A DNA stretch of 64,000 nucleotides from Pseudomonas monsensis (GCF_014268495.2 NZ_CP077087.1:3165501-3229500); one strand, 5' to 3'. Counted from the first letter of the stretch, positions 15,006 to 24,796 are shown. Notes: a model not told the origin generated them from the letters alone. Made by a program: numbers and translations.

Positions 15006-15608
15006 ATGACCGCAGTCACGTACCTGTCCAAGAGCGCCTGCGCCGCGCACATCGGCCGGTCACCGAGTTATATCTCCTGGCTCAAGGAGAACGGTCGACT
15101 GGTGCTGTCGCCCAATGGCAAGCAAGTCGACGTGCTGGTCACCGAAGCATTGATCCGCGAAACCGCCGACCCGAGCAAGGCTGCCGTCGCTGCTCGCCAC
15201 CAACAGGATCGGCTTCAGCGTGATGTATACAGGCACGTCGCAGCCAAATCCGAGTCGACTAACATGGCTGCGCCGCCATCCGCTGATCCTGCGCAAGGAC
15301 AGACTCCTGACTTTCAGAAAGCAAGAGTGCATCGCGAGCATTACCTGGTGCGGATGGCGGAGATGGAGTTCCGTAAGGCACAAGGCGAACTGGTGGAAAT
15401 CAGCTTTGTGCAGAAAGCCGCTTTTGAAACAGCACGTTCGCTCAATCACTCGTTGATGAGCCTCTCGCCGCAGTTGGCGCCACAACTAGCCGCGCTATCG
15501 GACCCGTGGGAAGTGGAACGACAGCTGACTGCTGCGCTACGTCAACGGCTCAACGAGGCGTCTCAAGTGTCCTGCGACGATTTTGGCGTCCTATTGAGCG
15601 AGTGCTGA
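15006..15608 (+). CDS. phage terminase small subunit
   Basis: The 200-residue product starts at ATG 15006 after AAAGGAGGG. Its N-terminus (YLSKSACAAHIGRSPSYISWLKENGRL) is a winged-helix/HTH of the Nu1 type for cos recognition. The rest is helical (YLVRMAEMEFRKAQGELVEISFVQKAAFETARSL), as in terminase small subunits that bind the large subunit. No large-subunit gene follows; the next gene is the T6SS hcp. This is the last recognisable packaging gene of element 2, and the structural genes that should come next are gone. Confidence 0.75.
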   Translation: MTAVTYLSKSACAAHIGRSPSYISWLKENGRLVLSPNGKQVDVLVTEALIRETADPSKAAVAARHQQDRLQRDVYRHVAAKSESTNMAAPPSADPAQGQTPDFQKARVHREHYLVRMAEMEFRKAQGELVEISFVQKAAFETARSLNHSLMSLSPQLAPQLAALSDPWEVERQLTAALRQRLNEASQVSCDDFGVLLSEC

Positions 15609-15741
15609 GGGTATCCCTAGCTTAGGTTTAGTTATGGTTTGTGGAAAGGAGTGCTTCTGATGTTTGGCCAACTTGAAATGCAGTCATGACCTGGCACCAT
15701 CAAAATTTCAGCCGTTGATGTGTTGGGGCGGCCTTTTTTAA

Positions 15742-15869
15742 AAGTGCGCAACTTCTTGCGCACTTGCTTCGCATATTGGGCTCGATAAATCGCTACAGCC
15801 CAAGTAGATTGTGGCCTGCAGCCAAGTGCGCAACTTCTTGCACATCACTGCGCAACTTCTTGCGCACTT
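15742..15869. repeat. three copies of a 24-bp palindrome upstream of hcp
   Basis: A near-perfect inverted repeat with arms AAGTGCGCAA and TTGCGCACTT around CTTC occurs at 15742-15765, 15824-15845 (right arm degraded to TTGCACAT) and 15846-15869 (left arm starts CACTGCGCAA). A further hairpin (TTGGGCT...AGCCCAA) lies between the first two. They occupy the gene-free stretch 15609-16035 between terS and hcp and could be protein-binding sites or RNA hairpins controlling the T6SS cassette. Confidence 0.75.
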
Positions 15870-15950
15870 TTCCTTTATTTTTTGCGGATTTATCCCAGCA
15901 TCCGCGAGGAAAACGCTCGCAAGCCACGGTTTATAAGGGTATGAAAAAGT

Positions 15951-15965
15951 TGGCATGCTAATTGA
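15951..15965 (+). promoter_or_regulatory. candidate sigma-54 promoter for hcp
   Basis: TGGCATG-N4-TTGA resembles the -24/-12 consensus TGGCACG-N4-TTGC, with correct 10-bp spacing between the GG and the -12 dinucleotide but GA in place of GC. It lies 70 bp before the hcp start. Sigma-54 control of hcp genes is known in Pseudomonas. The mismatch lowers confidence. Confidence 0.35.
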
Positions 15966-16035
15966 TGGCCATTGGCCGCCCCTTGGGTGATATCACCTAT
16001 GGGCGCACCCAATGATTCAGCAAGGAGCACACCCC

Positions 16036-16551
16036 ATGGCAACACCAGCGTACATGTCGGTTACCGGCGAAAAACAAGGCCTGATCACTGCCGGCGCATT
16101 CACCGCCGACTCCGTTGGCAACACCTACCAGGAAGGTCATGAAGACCAGGTCATGGTTCAGGCTTTCAGCCACGACGTGATCATCCCGCGTGACCCACAG
16201 TCCGGCCAACCAACCGGTCAGCGCGTGCACAAGCCAGTGGTTATCACCAAGGTCTACGACAAGGCTTCGCCTCTGCTGCAAGCGGCGCTGACTTCCGGCG
16301 AGCGCATGAGCGAAATCGTTATCCAGTGGTACCGCACTTCGGCTCAAGGTACTCAAGAGCACTACTACACCACCAAACTGGAAGACGCGATCATCGTCGC
16401 CATCAACAACAAAATGCACAACTGTCAGGATCCAGGCAACGCGCACTTCACCCACCTGGAAGAAGTGCAGTTCACCTACCGCAAAATCACCTGGACCCAC
16501 GAAGTATCCGGTACTTCGGGTTCCGATGACTGGCGTGCTCCAGTCGTTTAA
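16036..16551 (+). CDS. hcp: T6SS tube protein Hcp
   Basis: I take ATG 16036 as the start because AAGGAG lies 10 nt upstream; the frame is open 24 bp earlier. The 171-residue product is a canonical Hcp. It opens MATPAYMSVTGEKQGLITAG, continues TADSVGNTYQEGHEDQVMVQAF and IPRDPQSGQPTGQRVHKPVVITKVYDKASPLL, and ends in the YTTKLEDAIIV/FTYRKITWTHEVSGTSGSDDW strands. It looks closest to the Hcp2-type of pseudomonads. Hcp hexamers form the tube expelled by the T6SS and also chaperone small effectors. No sheath, baseplate or ATPase gene is in the window, so this is an orphan cassette that needs a core T6SS elsewhere. Confidence 0.95.
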   Translation: MATPAYMSVTGEKQGLITAGAFTADSVGNTYQEGHEDQVMVQAFSHDVIIPRDPQSGQPTGQRVHKPVVITKVYDKASPLLQAALTSGERMSEIVIQWYRTSAQGTQEHYYTTKLEDAIIVAINNKMHNCQDPGNAHFTHLEEVQFTYRKITWTHEVSGTSGSDDWRAPVV

Positions 16552-16570
16552 TTACGGCTGATGGTTGTAC

Positions 16571-16599
16571 CGCCCCGGCCGGCATCGCTGGTCGGGGCG
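16571..16599 (+). other. hairpin between hcp and vgrG
   Basis: A 10-bp stem (CGCCCCGGCC / GGTCGGGGCG with one G-U pair) follows the hcp stop but lacks a U-run. It may stabilise the hcp mRNA or reduce read-through into vgrG, which would fit the much higher Hcp demand. Confidence 0.5.
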
Positions 16600-16677
16600 C
16601 ACTCACTTCTAAAGAATTTTTGCCAATAGCCCCTTGAGGGCTGTTGCGCGTCGCAGCACTGCGCGAGGGACAAGGGA

Positions 16678-19563
16678 ATGTTCTCACCGGCCAACCAGCC
16701 TCATTTCAATCTGACCGTCGATGGCATCGACAGCGACTTCCAGGTGCTGTCGTTCACCGGTCGTGAAGCCCTCAACACGCCGTTCGAATTCGAGCTGGAA
16801 CTGGTCAGTGAAAAGGCCTCGATCAACCTCGAAAGCGTGCTGCACAAACTGGCGTTTCTGCAGCTGTCGCCGAGCGGCACTGGCATCCACGGGTTGGTCT
16901 ACAGCATCGCCCAGGGCGAGGCGGGCAAGCGCCTGACCCGCTACAAGATCTCCCTGCGCCCGCAACTGGCGTACCTTGCGCATCGGGTCAACCAGCGCAT
17001 CTTCCAGCAGATGACCGTGCAGCAGATCATCAGCAAGGTCCTGGAAGAACACGGCATCCTCGCCAGCGATTACCACTTCCAGCTCAGCGCGATTTACCCC
17101 GAGCGCATTTACTGCGTGCAGTACGACGAATCGGACCTGGATTTCATCCAGCGCCTGTGCGAAGAGGAGGGCATTCACTACCACTTCCAGCACACCGCCA
17201 GCGGCCACAAACTGACCTTCGGCGATGACCAGACGGTGTTCCCGAAACTGGCGCCCGTGGCCTATCAGCAGGACTCAGGACTGGTCGCCGACAAACCGGT
17301 GGTCAAGCGTTTTGGCCTGCGCCTGGCCACCCGCACCAGTCGTACCACGCGGCGTGATTACGACTTCGTCAAACCGAAGATCGAGCTGGAAAGTGATGCC
17401 AAAAGCAGCGCCCAACCGGACCTCGAAGACTACGATTACCCCGGCCGTTTCGTTGATCGTGAGCGTGGCAAGCACCTGGCCAATCGCGCGCTGGAACGCC
17501 ATCGCAGCGACTATCGTCTGGCCGAGGGCAACAGCGATCAGCCGATCCTCGTCAGCGGGCATTTTCTGGCCCTGACCGACCACGCCAACCCGACGTGGAA
17601 CGACTTGTGGCTGCTCACCGAAATTCTGCATGAAGGTAAACAACCGCAGGTGCTGGAAGAGTCGGTCACCAGCGACACCACCGACAACAAAGACGATTTC
17701 CACCAGGGCTACCGCAACCGCTTTAGCGCGATTCCGTGGGACGTGCCATACCGTCCGCCGCTCGATCACCCGAAACCGAAAGTCCTGGGCACCCAGAGCG
17801 CCGTAGTCTGCGGCCCTGAAGGCGAAGAGATCTACTGCGACCAGTATGGCCGGGTGAAGGTGCAGTTCTTCTGGGACCGCGAAGGCAAGCACGACGACAT
17901 GACCAGTTGCTGGATGCGCGTTGCGTCGAGCTGGGCAGCGGAAACCTTTGGCTCGATCAATATTCCACGGGTCGGCATGGAGGTGTTGATCACCTTCCTC
18001 GAAGGCGATCCCGATCAGCCGCTGATCACCGGTTGCCTGTACCACGGCGCGAACCTGCCGCCGTACAAACTGCCGGATTTCAAAACCCTGGCCACGGTCA
18101 AGAGCAAGGAATACAAGGGCAGCCGCGCCAACGAGCTACGCATCGACGACACCACCAGCGAGATCAGCATCGCGCTGCGCAGTGATCATGGTGCGAGTGC
18201 GATCAACCTTGGCTACCTGACCCATCCACGTCCGAGCGGCGGTCAGCCGCGCGGTGAAGGTTTTGAGTTAAGAACTGACCGCCACGGTGCGGTGCGTGCC
18301 GGTGCCGGTCTGCTCATCACCACCGAGCCGCGCCCGAACGAATCCAAGCACCACAAGGATCTGCCGGAAACCGCCGAACGCCTCGCGACGGCCAGCGATC
18401 AGCAGGATGGTTTCGCTGTTCAGGCCAAAGAGCTTCAAGCCCAAGAGGCCGGTGATCAGGACGACGTCGCCAAAGCGTTGCACGCCCAGCATCAAGGCGT
18501 GCTCGGCAGTGGTCCGGCGAACATGACCGCCAATGAGTTCCCGGAATTCACCGAGCCGCATCTGGTGCTCGCCAGCCCGGCCGGCATCGCCCTGACCACG
18601 CCGCGCTCCAGCCACATCGCCACCGGCGAACACCTGGCGCTGAGCAGCACCGGCCACACCAGCCTGTCGATCGGCAAACGCTTGCTGGCCAGTGCCAGTC
18701 GTGGCATGCGCCTGTTTGTGCAGAGCATGGGCTGGCGACTGGTCGCAGCCTCCGGCGACATCGACGTGCGAGCGCTGAAGGACAGCATCAACCTGCTGGC
18801 CAAACTCAACATCACCGCCAACGCCGACCGCATCACCATCACCGCGAAAACCGAACTGGTGATTCAGGGCGGCGGCAGCGCCACGACCTACAACGCCGGC
18901 GGCATCACCCACGCCACCAGCGGCCCGTACACCGCGCACGCGGCGAACTTCGCCTACACCGGGGCGAAAAGTCTCGCCGGGGTGTTCCCGGAACCGCCGA
19001 AACCGGGCAAGGGCAATCTGGAGTTGTTCAACCAGTACGCCGGGCGTCAGGGCATCAAGGACGGCGATTACGAAGTCATCGACGCCTTGGGCAAAAGCAT
19101 CAAGGGCAAGCTCGACGCCAAAGGTTTTGCCAGTGTCGCCGGCGCGGCTCCGGGGCCGGCGCGGGTGCTGTTCGGCAAGGACCCGGCGGACACCTGGAGC
19201 GATGGCAGTTACATCGGCAAACCGGAATGGCCATTGAATCCGCCGGGGGCCGAGGATGTGCCGAGTCAGGTGCAAGCGATGGTCGCGCAGGTTTTGCCGA
19301 GCAAGAGTTGGGACATGTTGGAGAAGGGTAAGGACATGGCGCAAACAGGGATGAGTGCGATGCAGACGGCGCAGCAGGTGAAAGGTGTGGTGCAGGGCGG
19401 GGTGGCCGGGTTGCCGAAACTGGCGAGTGCGGCGATGCCGAGTGCGTCGGGGATCCTCGGCGCAGCAAGCAAGGGCGGACAGCTACCGACGCTTCCCGCG
19501 CCAACGCTTCCAAAACCTTCCTTGAAAACCCCGGGCCTGTTGGCGGGTGAGATGTTGTCATGA
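16678..19563 (+). CDS. vgrG: T6SS spike protein VgrG with C-terminal extension
   Basis: The 961-residue product follows VgrG order. A gp27/gp44-like base spans ~1-370 (QPHFNLTVDGIDSDFQVLSFTGREALNTPFEFELELVS in outline). The gp5 OB-fold lies around 390-460 (YGRVKVQFFWDREGKHDD, GMEVLITFLEGDPDQPLITG). A DUF2345 beta-helix needle spans ~624-764. Beyond the needle, ~783-840 (YEVIDALGKSIKGKLDAKGFASV) resembles a transthyretin-like adaptor, followed by a helical Ala/Met/Pro-rich tail (~860-961). Such extensions recruit cognate cargo, here presumably the Rhs protein whose gene starts in the vgrG stop codon (ATGA). Start ATG 16678 after AAGGG. Confidence 0.95.
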   Translation: MFSPANQPHFNLTVDGIDSDFQVLSFTGREALNTPFEFELELVSEKASINLESVLHKLAFLQLSPSGTGIHGLVYSIAQGEAGKRLTRYKISLRPQLAYLAHRVNQRIFQQMTVQQIISKVLEEHGILASDYHFQLSAIYPERIYCVQYDESDLDFIQRLCEEEGIHYHFQHTASGHKLTFGDDQTVFPKLAPVAYQQDSGLVADKPVVKRFGLRLATRTSRTTRRDYDFVKPKIELESDAKSSAQPDLEDYDYPGRFVDRERGKHLANRALERHRSDYRLAEGNSDQPILVSGHFLALTDHANPTWNDLWLLTEILHEGKQPQVLEESVTSDTTDNKDDFHQGYRNRFSAIPWDVPYRPPLDHPKPKVLGTQSAVVCGPEGEEIYCDQYGRVKVQFFWDREGKHDDMTSCWMRVASSWAAETFGSINIPRVGMEVLITFLEGDPDQPLITGCLYHGANLPPYKLPDFKTLATVKSKEYKGSRANELRIDDTTSEISIALRSDHGASAINLGYLTHPRPSGGQPRGEGFELRTDRHGAVRAGAGLLITTEPRPNESKHHKDLPETAERLATASDQQDGFAVQAKELQAQEAGDQDDVAKALHAQHQGVLGSGPANMTANEFPEFTEPHLVLASPAGIALTTPRSSHIATGEHLALSSTGHTSLSIGKRLLASASRGMRLFVQSMGWRLVAASGDIDVRALKDSINLLAKLNITANADRITITAKTELVIQGGGSATTYNAGGITHATSGPYTAHAANFAYTGAKSLAGVFPEPPKPGKGNLELFNQYAGRQGIKDGDYEVIDALGKSIKGKLDAKGFASVAGAAPGPARVLFGKDPADTWSDGSYIGKPEWPLNPPGAEDVPSQVQAMVAQVLPSKSWDMLEKGKDMAQTGMSAMQTAQQVKGVVQGGVAGLPKLASAAMPSASGILGAASKGGQLPTLPAPTLPKPSLKTPGLLAGEMLS

Positions 19564-22500
19564 CCACTGAGATCGTAAAACGTGAACCTCAGGTTGCTAT
19601 CGTTCCCCTGAATGCCATCGACATTCAGGATGTTGCCAGCGGTGCGGCAACCTTCGACGCCTGGCTTCAATCCGCCAGTGGCGGTGTGGTCACTCTTGAT
19701 CGGATCAAGAACGTCGCCGGCGCCTTACCCGTGGTTGGCAACATCATGGCGCTGGTCGATGCGCTGGGTGACATCGTCACCCTGTCGAACGCCAAGCAGC
19801 GCGACTTGCTCGCGTGGGCCAGCCTTGGCATCAACCTGATCGGCGTATTGCCTTTACCACCGGCAATGGCAGCGGCGCGCATGACACTGCGCCCGACACT
19901 GTTTCTGGTGCGTCAGGAGATGAGGGCCAGCAGCAAGTTGTTGCTCAGCACTTCCGTGATCGAGGTGCTGGTTGGTCACCTGAACGCCTCGATTATCGGC
20001 ACACTGGATGATTTTGTTGAACAGGCCAAAGGCAAGTTGCCCGGTATTTTGGCGGACGCTGGCAAGCTCGGCGAAGAAGTCGTTAACGAAATTGCCAAAG
20101 GCATCGAAGCGGTGGCGTTTGGCAATCTGGATGCCAAAGGTGATCTGAATGCAGCCAGCATCCAGGCAAGCGCTGCGGCCGACCAATTCAAGAATGATCC
20201 GCTGGCGTCTTTCAGCAATATTTTTGGGGCTGCCAACAGTGCGCTGAAGTCAGCAGGTAAAGGCCTGGCCAACAGCGTGGCGCAAAATCTCGTTCCTGAT
20301 GACCTCAAAAAAAACGTTTCCGCCGAAACCAAAAAACTGCGGGCGATGGGCCCGGAACTACGCACCCAATTGAGCAAGCTGGACGACGAGTCCGTTCAGA
20401 ACTCCATCGGTTGGTTGCTGCTGATCCTTTCCAGCGCCGTGACATTGTGGCGCAAGCGCAATGCCCATGGCCAGAACGCCGCCGTCCACCCGGAGAAGAC
20501 CGGACAGGCGAAGCGTACGGCATCTGAGGGACAGTTGGCCGCCCACGGCCAACAGGCACCGGCGAAAGGCGCGCCCAATCCAAAGAAAAGCCCCTGTGAA
20601 TGCGCCACGCCATACAGCATCAATTTCGCCATAGGCTCTGAAAGCCTCAGTCATACCGATTTCAGCCTGCCCGGCCCCTTCCCGATCGAATGGACACGCA
20701 CCTACAACTCACGCCTCGGCGCCTTCGATAAGAGCGAACTCGGCGCTCGCTGGATCAGCGAGTTCACCACGCGTTTCGACTGCGTGGATGATGGCCTGAC
20801 CTTCTACGGCGCCGACGGTCGTGACCACAGCTATCCGCTGCCCAAAGTCGGTTTGTTCCACTACGACGCCATCGAAAATATCACCCTCGTTCGTGCCAGC
20901 GAAGATCAGCTATTGCTGTGCCACGGTTTCGAACGTAAGGAAACCTACGTCCGCCGTGGCCAGCGCTTTGTGCTGAGCAACATCTCCCTGCGCAACGGCG
21001 CCGGGGTCATGCTGCATTACGAGCATCGTCACGGCGAACACTCGCTGCTCTCCGACCTGATCACCTATCAGGAAAACGACTTCACTAAAGTCCATCTGCA
21101 CCTCGGCACGATGATCGACGATCACGGCCGGTTTATCGGCCTCTGGCAGATCGTTGACGGCGAACCGTTGCGACAACTTTGTGCGTACCAATACGACGCC
21201 TATGGCGACCTGATTCAGGCGCAGGACGAGAACGGCGCAGTCTGGTCGTATCAGTTCCAGCATCACCTGATCACCCGCTACACCGACCGCACCGGGCGCG
21301 GCATGAACCTGCAGTGGGACGGTTCAAGCGCCAAGGCCAAAGCCGTGCGCGAATGGGCGGACGACGGCAGCTTCGACACGCGTCTGGAGTGGGACGAAAA
21401 CATTCGTCTGACTTACGTCACAGATGCGCTCGGCAATGAGACCTGGCACTACTACGACATCCTTGGCTACACCTATCGCATTCGCTACGCGGACGAGCGT
21501 TCGGAATGGTTCTTCCGCGACGAGGCCAAGAACATCGTGCGCCGCGTCAACGCCGACGGCAGCACCGATCGCTACAGCTACGATGAACGCAGCAACCTGC
21601 TCGAACACATCCGCGCCGATCACACGGTGATGCACTACGCGTACGATGATCAGGACCTGCTGATCAAGATCAGCGACGCCGAGGGTGGTCAGTGGCAACG
21701 CGCCTATGACGATCAAGGCAATCTGGTCGAAGCGCTCGATCCGCTCGGCAACAAAACCGAATACGCCTACAACAAATCCGGCCAGCCCACCGCGATCAAG
21801 GACGCCAACGGCAACGAAAAGACGTTGGACTATAACGACGCCGGGCAGATGGTCGAGTACGTCGACTGCTCGGGCAAAACCAGCGCCTGGGAATACAACG
21901 AACTGGGGCAAATGATCTGCTTCACCGACGCTGCCGGCAACGCCACCGAGTATGAATACAAGGCAGGCCAACTGGTGCTGATCAAGCACCCGGACAAGAC
22001 TGAAGAGCGCTTCGAACGCGACGCCGAAGGCCGGCTGTTGACGCATGTCGACGGTCTTGATCGCTGCACCACCTGGAGCTATGGCGCGGCCGGTTTGATC
22101 GCCGAACGTGTCGATGCCGCCGAGCAAACCCTGCGCTATCGCTGGGACCGCCTCGGACGGCTAACCGCCCTGGAAAACGAAAACGAACAACGCGCCCACT
22201 TCCACTACGACCCGGTCGGTCGTCTACTCGAAGAGCGCGGTTTCGATGGGCGCAGCACGCGCTATCAGTACGACCCACTCACTGGACGCCTCGCGCAATC
22301 GATCAACGGCCAACGCGTCATCTCATTGAGCTTCGACCCGATGGGCCGCTTGACTGAACGTCGCGCCACCTTGGGCGACCAGTCGCAAAGCGAAACCTTC
22401 GCCTACGATGGCAACGGCAACATGGTGCTGGCCAACAACGCCGACAGCCGCCTGCAATGGTTTTATGATCCGGCAGGAAATATTCTGCGCGAGCACCAAC

Positions 22501-24170
22501 ACTATCTGGGGTTGGACAGCCCGGTGGTCGCGGTCTGGCGGCACGAATACGACGTACTAAACCAGTGTATTGCTACGACCCGTCCAGATGGCCACCGTGT
22601 TAGTTGGTTGACCTACGGCAGTGGCCACTTGCTGGGTCTACGACTGGACGATCATGAACTGGTTGGCTACGAACGCGACGACCTGCACCGCGAAGTCGCC
22701 CGCCATCAAGGCAACCACCTAGTGCAAACCCAAAGCTGGGATCCGGTTGGTCGCTTGCAGGAGCAATTGCTGGGACGCAGCGACGACAAATCCACGCTGC
22801 TCAAACGCGAATACACCTACGACGCGGCCGGCCAACTGACTAACATCAACGACAGCCGCCGCGGCCCACTCGCCTATCGCTACGATCCTGTTGGCCGACT
22901 GCTCAGCGCCGTGACGCGTCAAGGCGTGGAAACCTTTGCCTTCGACCCGGCCGGCAACCTGCTCGACGAGAAGGCGACAGAAATTCGCCGACCACTGGAT
23001 CTGACGCCACAGCGCAGCAAACTGGTCGACAACCTGCTGCGCGAATATGTCGGTACGCATTACGACTACGACGAACGCGGCAACCAGATCCAGCGCTGGC
23101 ACAACGGCCAACGCAGTGATCTGCGCTGGGACCTGTTTGATCGACTGGTGCATTTCGAAGACCCGCGCCTGAGCGTGGATTTCGCCTACGACGCACTGGG
23201 GCGTCGCCTGCACAAAAACTCTCGTGCGCACTACAAGCAGAGTCCGGAAGCAGGTTCCCTTTGGAACAAAAACGAGCACGCTCGTAAACAGCGCGAACTC
23301 GGCTGCGGCTTCACCTTGTACGGTTGGGATGGCGACAACCTCGCTTGGGAAAGCAGCCCGGAGCAGAGCGATGGCGAGCCGGGTCGCACGGTTCATTATG
23401 TCTTCGAGCCAGATACCTTCGTCCCGATCGCTCAGGCTGTAAGGCATGCGCCAATCGAGCTGATCGGTTTGCCGGATTACAGCGGTGAATACAGCCTTGA
23501 TGAAGATCCGGTGTGGAATCACAAGGCAACGGCATTACCGTTTGATGCGTTGGCCTGGTACCAATGTGATCACCTCGGCACGCCGCAGGAATTGACGGAC
23601 TCGCAAGGCAACATGGCCTGGACCGCGCAATACAACGCTTGGGGACAGGTGACGGAGCGGCGCTCGGAGTGGGCGCGGCAGCATGATGTGATGAACCCGA
23701 TACGGTTCCAGGGGCAGTATCACGATCATGAGACAGGGCTGCATTACAATAGATATCGTTATTACGATCCTTTGGTCGGACGTTTTATAAATCAAGATCC
23801 GATCGGTCTCGCAGGGGGATTGAACGCCTACGAATATGCACCAAATCCCGTGCAATGGATCGACCCATTAGGTCTAGCGCGTATTCCTAAGTCGGTGAAA
23901 ACCAAGGTAGCTATCGAGAACAAGCAATTTCACGGAGTGGAATCATGTGAGAAGTGCTTGGTCACAGTAGTTCCTGGTCAAAAGAGCCAGAGGGGTGTAA
24001 CTCCGCCACCGAATGAACGACAATTCGATCATATCCAACCTGATTCATTGGGAGGCGCAAACGATGAGGGTAATACCCAGATTCTATGTCGCCGTTGTAA
24101 TCGCGAAGCTTCAGATTCAATCAAGCCGGATTACAAAACACTCAACCGTCTAGGCGGCTCCCCACCTTGA
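19560..24170 (+). CDS. Rhs-family T6SS effector with C-terminal HNH nuclease
   Basis: The product is 1536 residues. The N-terminal ~340 residues hold hydrophobic stretches (~57-75, ~88-106, ~282-296, e.g. NSIGWLLLILSSAVTLW) and no PAAR. A DUF6531-type entry follows (~345, PCECATPYSINFAIGSES). YD/RHS repeats fill ~400-1400, closing with the core signature GRFINQDPIGLAGGLNAYEYAPNP...DPLGLA near 1440. The last 96 residues are the toxin tip: a CxxC at ~1463/1466, a DHIQPDSLGG motif (Asp-His ~1490/1491), Asn ~1505 and a second CxxC at ~1510/1513. This is a zinc-supported HNH endonuclease layout predicted to cut DNA in target cells. The DNA turns AT-rich near 23750, typical of exchangeable Rhs tips. 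Confidence 0.92.
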   Translation: MTTEIVKREPQVAIVPLNAIDIQDVASGAATFDAWLQSASGGVVTLDRIKNVAGALPVVGNIMALVDALGDIVTLSNAKQRDLLAWASLGINLIGVLPLPPAMAAARMTLRPTLFLVRQEMRASSKLLLSTSVIEVLVGHLNASIIGTLDDFVEQAKGKLPGILADAGKLGEEVVNEIAKGIEAVAFGNLDAKGDLNAASIQASAAADQFKNDPLASFSNIFGAANSALKSAGKGLANSVAQNLVPDDLKKNVSAETKKLRAMGPELRTQLSKLDDESVQNSIGWLLLILSSAVTLWRKRNAHGQNAAVHPEKTGQAKRTASEGQLAAHGQQAPAKGAPNPKKSPCECATPYSINFAIGSESLSHTDFSLPGPFPIEWTRTYNSRLGAFDKSELGARWISEFTTRFDCVDDGLTFYGADGRDHSYPLPKVGLFHYDAIENITLVRASEDQLLLCHGFERKETYVRRGQRFVLSNISLRNGAGVMLHYEHRHGEHSLLSDLITYQENDFTKVHLHLGTMIDDHGRFIGLWQIVDGEPLRQLCAYQYDAYGDLIQAQDENGAVWSYQFQHHLITRYTDRTGRGMNLQWDGSSAKAKAVREWADDGSFDTRLEWDENIRLTYVTDALGNETWHYYDILGYTYRIRYADERSEWFFRDEAKNIVRRVNADGSTDRYSYDERSNLLEHIRADHTVMHYAYDDQDLLIKISDAEGGQWQRAYDDQGNLVEALDPLGNKTEYAYNKSGQPTAIKDANGNEKTLDYNDAGQMVEYVDCSGKTSAWEYNELGQMICFTDAAGNATEYEYKAGQLVLIKHPDKTEERFERDAEGRLLTHVDGLDRCTTWSYGAAGLIAERVDAAEQTLRYRWDRLGRLTALENENEQRAHFHYDPVGRLLEERGFDGRSTRYQYDPLTGRLAQSINGQRVISLSFDPMGRLTERRATLGDQSQSETFAYDGNGNMVLANNADSRLQWFYDPAGNILREHQHYLGLDSPVVAVWRHEYDVLNQCIATTRPDGHRVSWLTYGSGHLLGLRLDDHELVGYERDDLHREVARHQGNHLVQTQSWDPVGRLQEQLLGRSDDKSTLLKREYTYDAAGQLTNINDSRRGPLAYRYDPVGRLLSAVTRQGVETFAFDPAGNLLDEKATEIRRPLDLTPQRSKLVDNLLREYVGTHYDYDERGNQIQRWHNGQRSDLRWDLFDRLVHFEDPRLSVDFAYDALGRRLHKNSRAHYKQSPEAGSLWNKNEHARKQRELGCGFTLYGWDGDNLAWESSPEQSDGEPGRTVHYVFEPDTFVPIAQAVRHAPIELIGLPDYSGEYSLDEDPVWNHKATALPFDALAWYQCDHLGTPQELTDSQGNMAWTAQYNAWGQVTERRSEWARQHDVMNPIRFQGQYHDHETGLHYNRYRYYDPLVGRFINQDPIGLAGGLNAYEYAPNPVQWIDPLGLARIPKSVKTKVAIENKQFHGVESCEKCLVTVVPGQKSQRGVTPPPNERQFDHIQPDSLGGANDEGNTQILCRRCNREASDSIKPDYKTLNRLGGSPP

Positions 24171-24181
24171 GCGTATAAAAT

Positions 24182-24688
24182 ATGAACGATATTTTTCACA
24201 AGATTGTCTTTGAGCTCACGCCTGACGAGGATGATTATCCTCCTGTATCCGCTGAGTCGATTTGGGGCATCTATGCCGGTGATGGCACCTATACCTTAGA
24301 CAATACTCCCTATTACGTTTATGGCGTGAGTAAGGGCGATTTCGTGCAGGTAAAGTCCAGTGGCGATGAGATGATAGCTGTCCGTGTCGCAAAACGGGGT
24401 GGCCATTCGACTGTCAGAGTTTTTGCCAGTGATACTGAAGAGAAAAGTAAAATAATCGCTCATCTTCATCAGTTGGGTGCCTCGTGTTCAGTTAGTCAGG
24501 AAATGTCGCTGTTTGCAGTGGATATTCCCTCAGATTGTGATTTTTTCGCGATCGACAGATATTTGTCTGATATTGCTGATGGGGAAAATATTGCATATGA
24601 GGATGCTTGTCTGCAGCACTCACATATTGATTCATCTCGTCTAGGGGAGTGCCTGTCATTGGCTTCTTTACCACTACTAGCTCATTGA
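24182..24688 (+). CDS. putative immunity protein 1 (DUF4265-like)
   Basis: The gene starts 11 bp after rhs, the classic place for the cognate immunity gene. The 168-residue acidic, cytosolic protein has the DUF4265 layout: ESIWGIYAGDGTYTLDNTPYYVYGVSKGDFVQV, then RGGHSTVRVF, then a helix and LFAVDIPSD. Its coding DNA is AT-rich like the toxin tip. An acidic partner with no signal peptide fits neutralisation of a cytosolic nuclease. That it neutralises the HNH tip is inferred from adjacency. Confidence 0.75.
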   Translation: MNDIFHKIVFELTPDEDDYPPVSAESIWGIYAGDGTYTLDNTPYYVYGVSKGDFVQVKSSGDEMIAVRVAKRGGHSTVRVFASDTEEKSKIIAHLHQLGASCSVSQEMSLFAVDIPSDCDFFAIDRYLSDIADGENIAYEDACLQHSHIDSSRLGECLSLASLPLLAH

Positions 24689-24796
24689 TTGAGTAACCCC
24701 TAAATTGGATCATGGAGACAGGTCGGGATAAAGAAAGTTTTCGGAGGTGGGCTGCGTTTGTATAATTAATGAAGCGTAGTCTGTCCCGGTAAAAAG

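Noticed and set aside
15742..15869. CRISPR array
   Set aside because: Only three palindromic copies at irregular spacing (82 and 22 bp), no uniform spacers and no cas genes.
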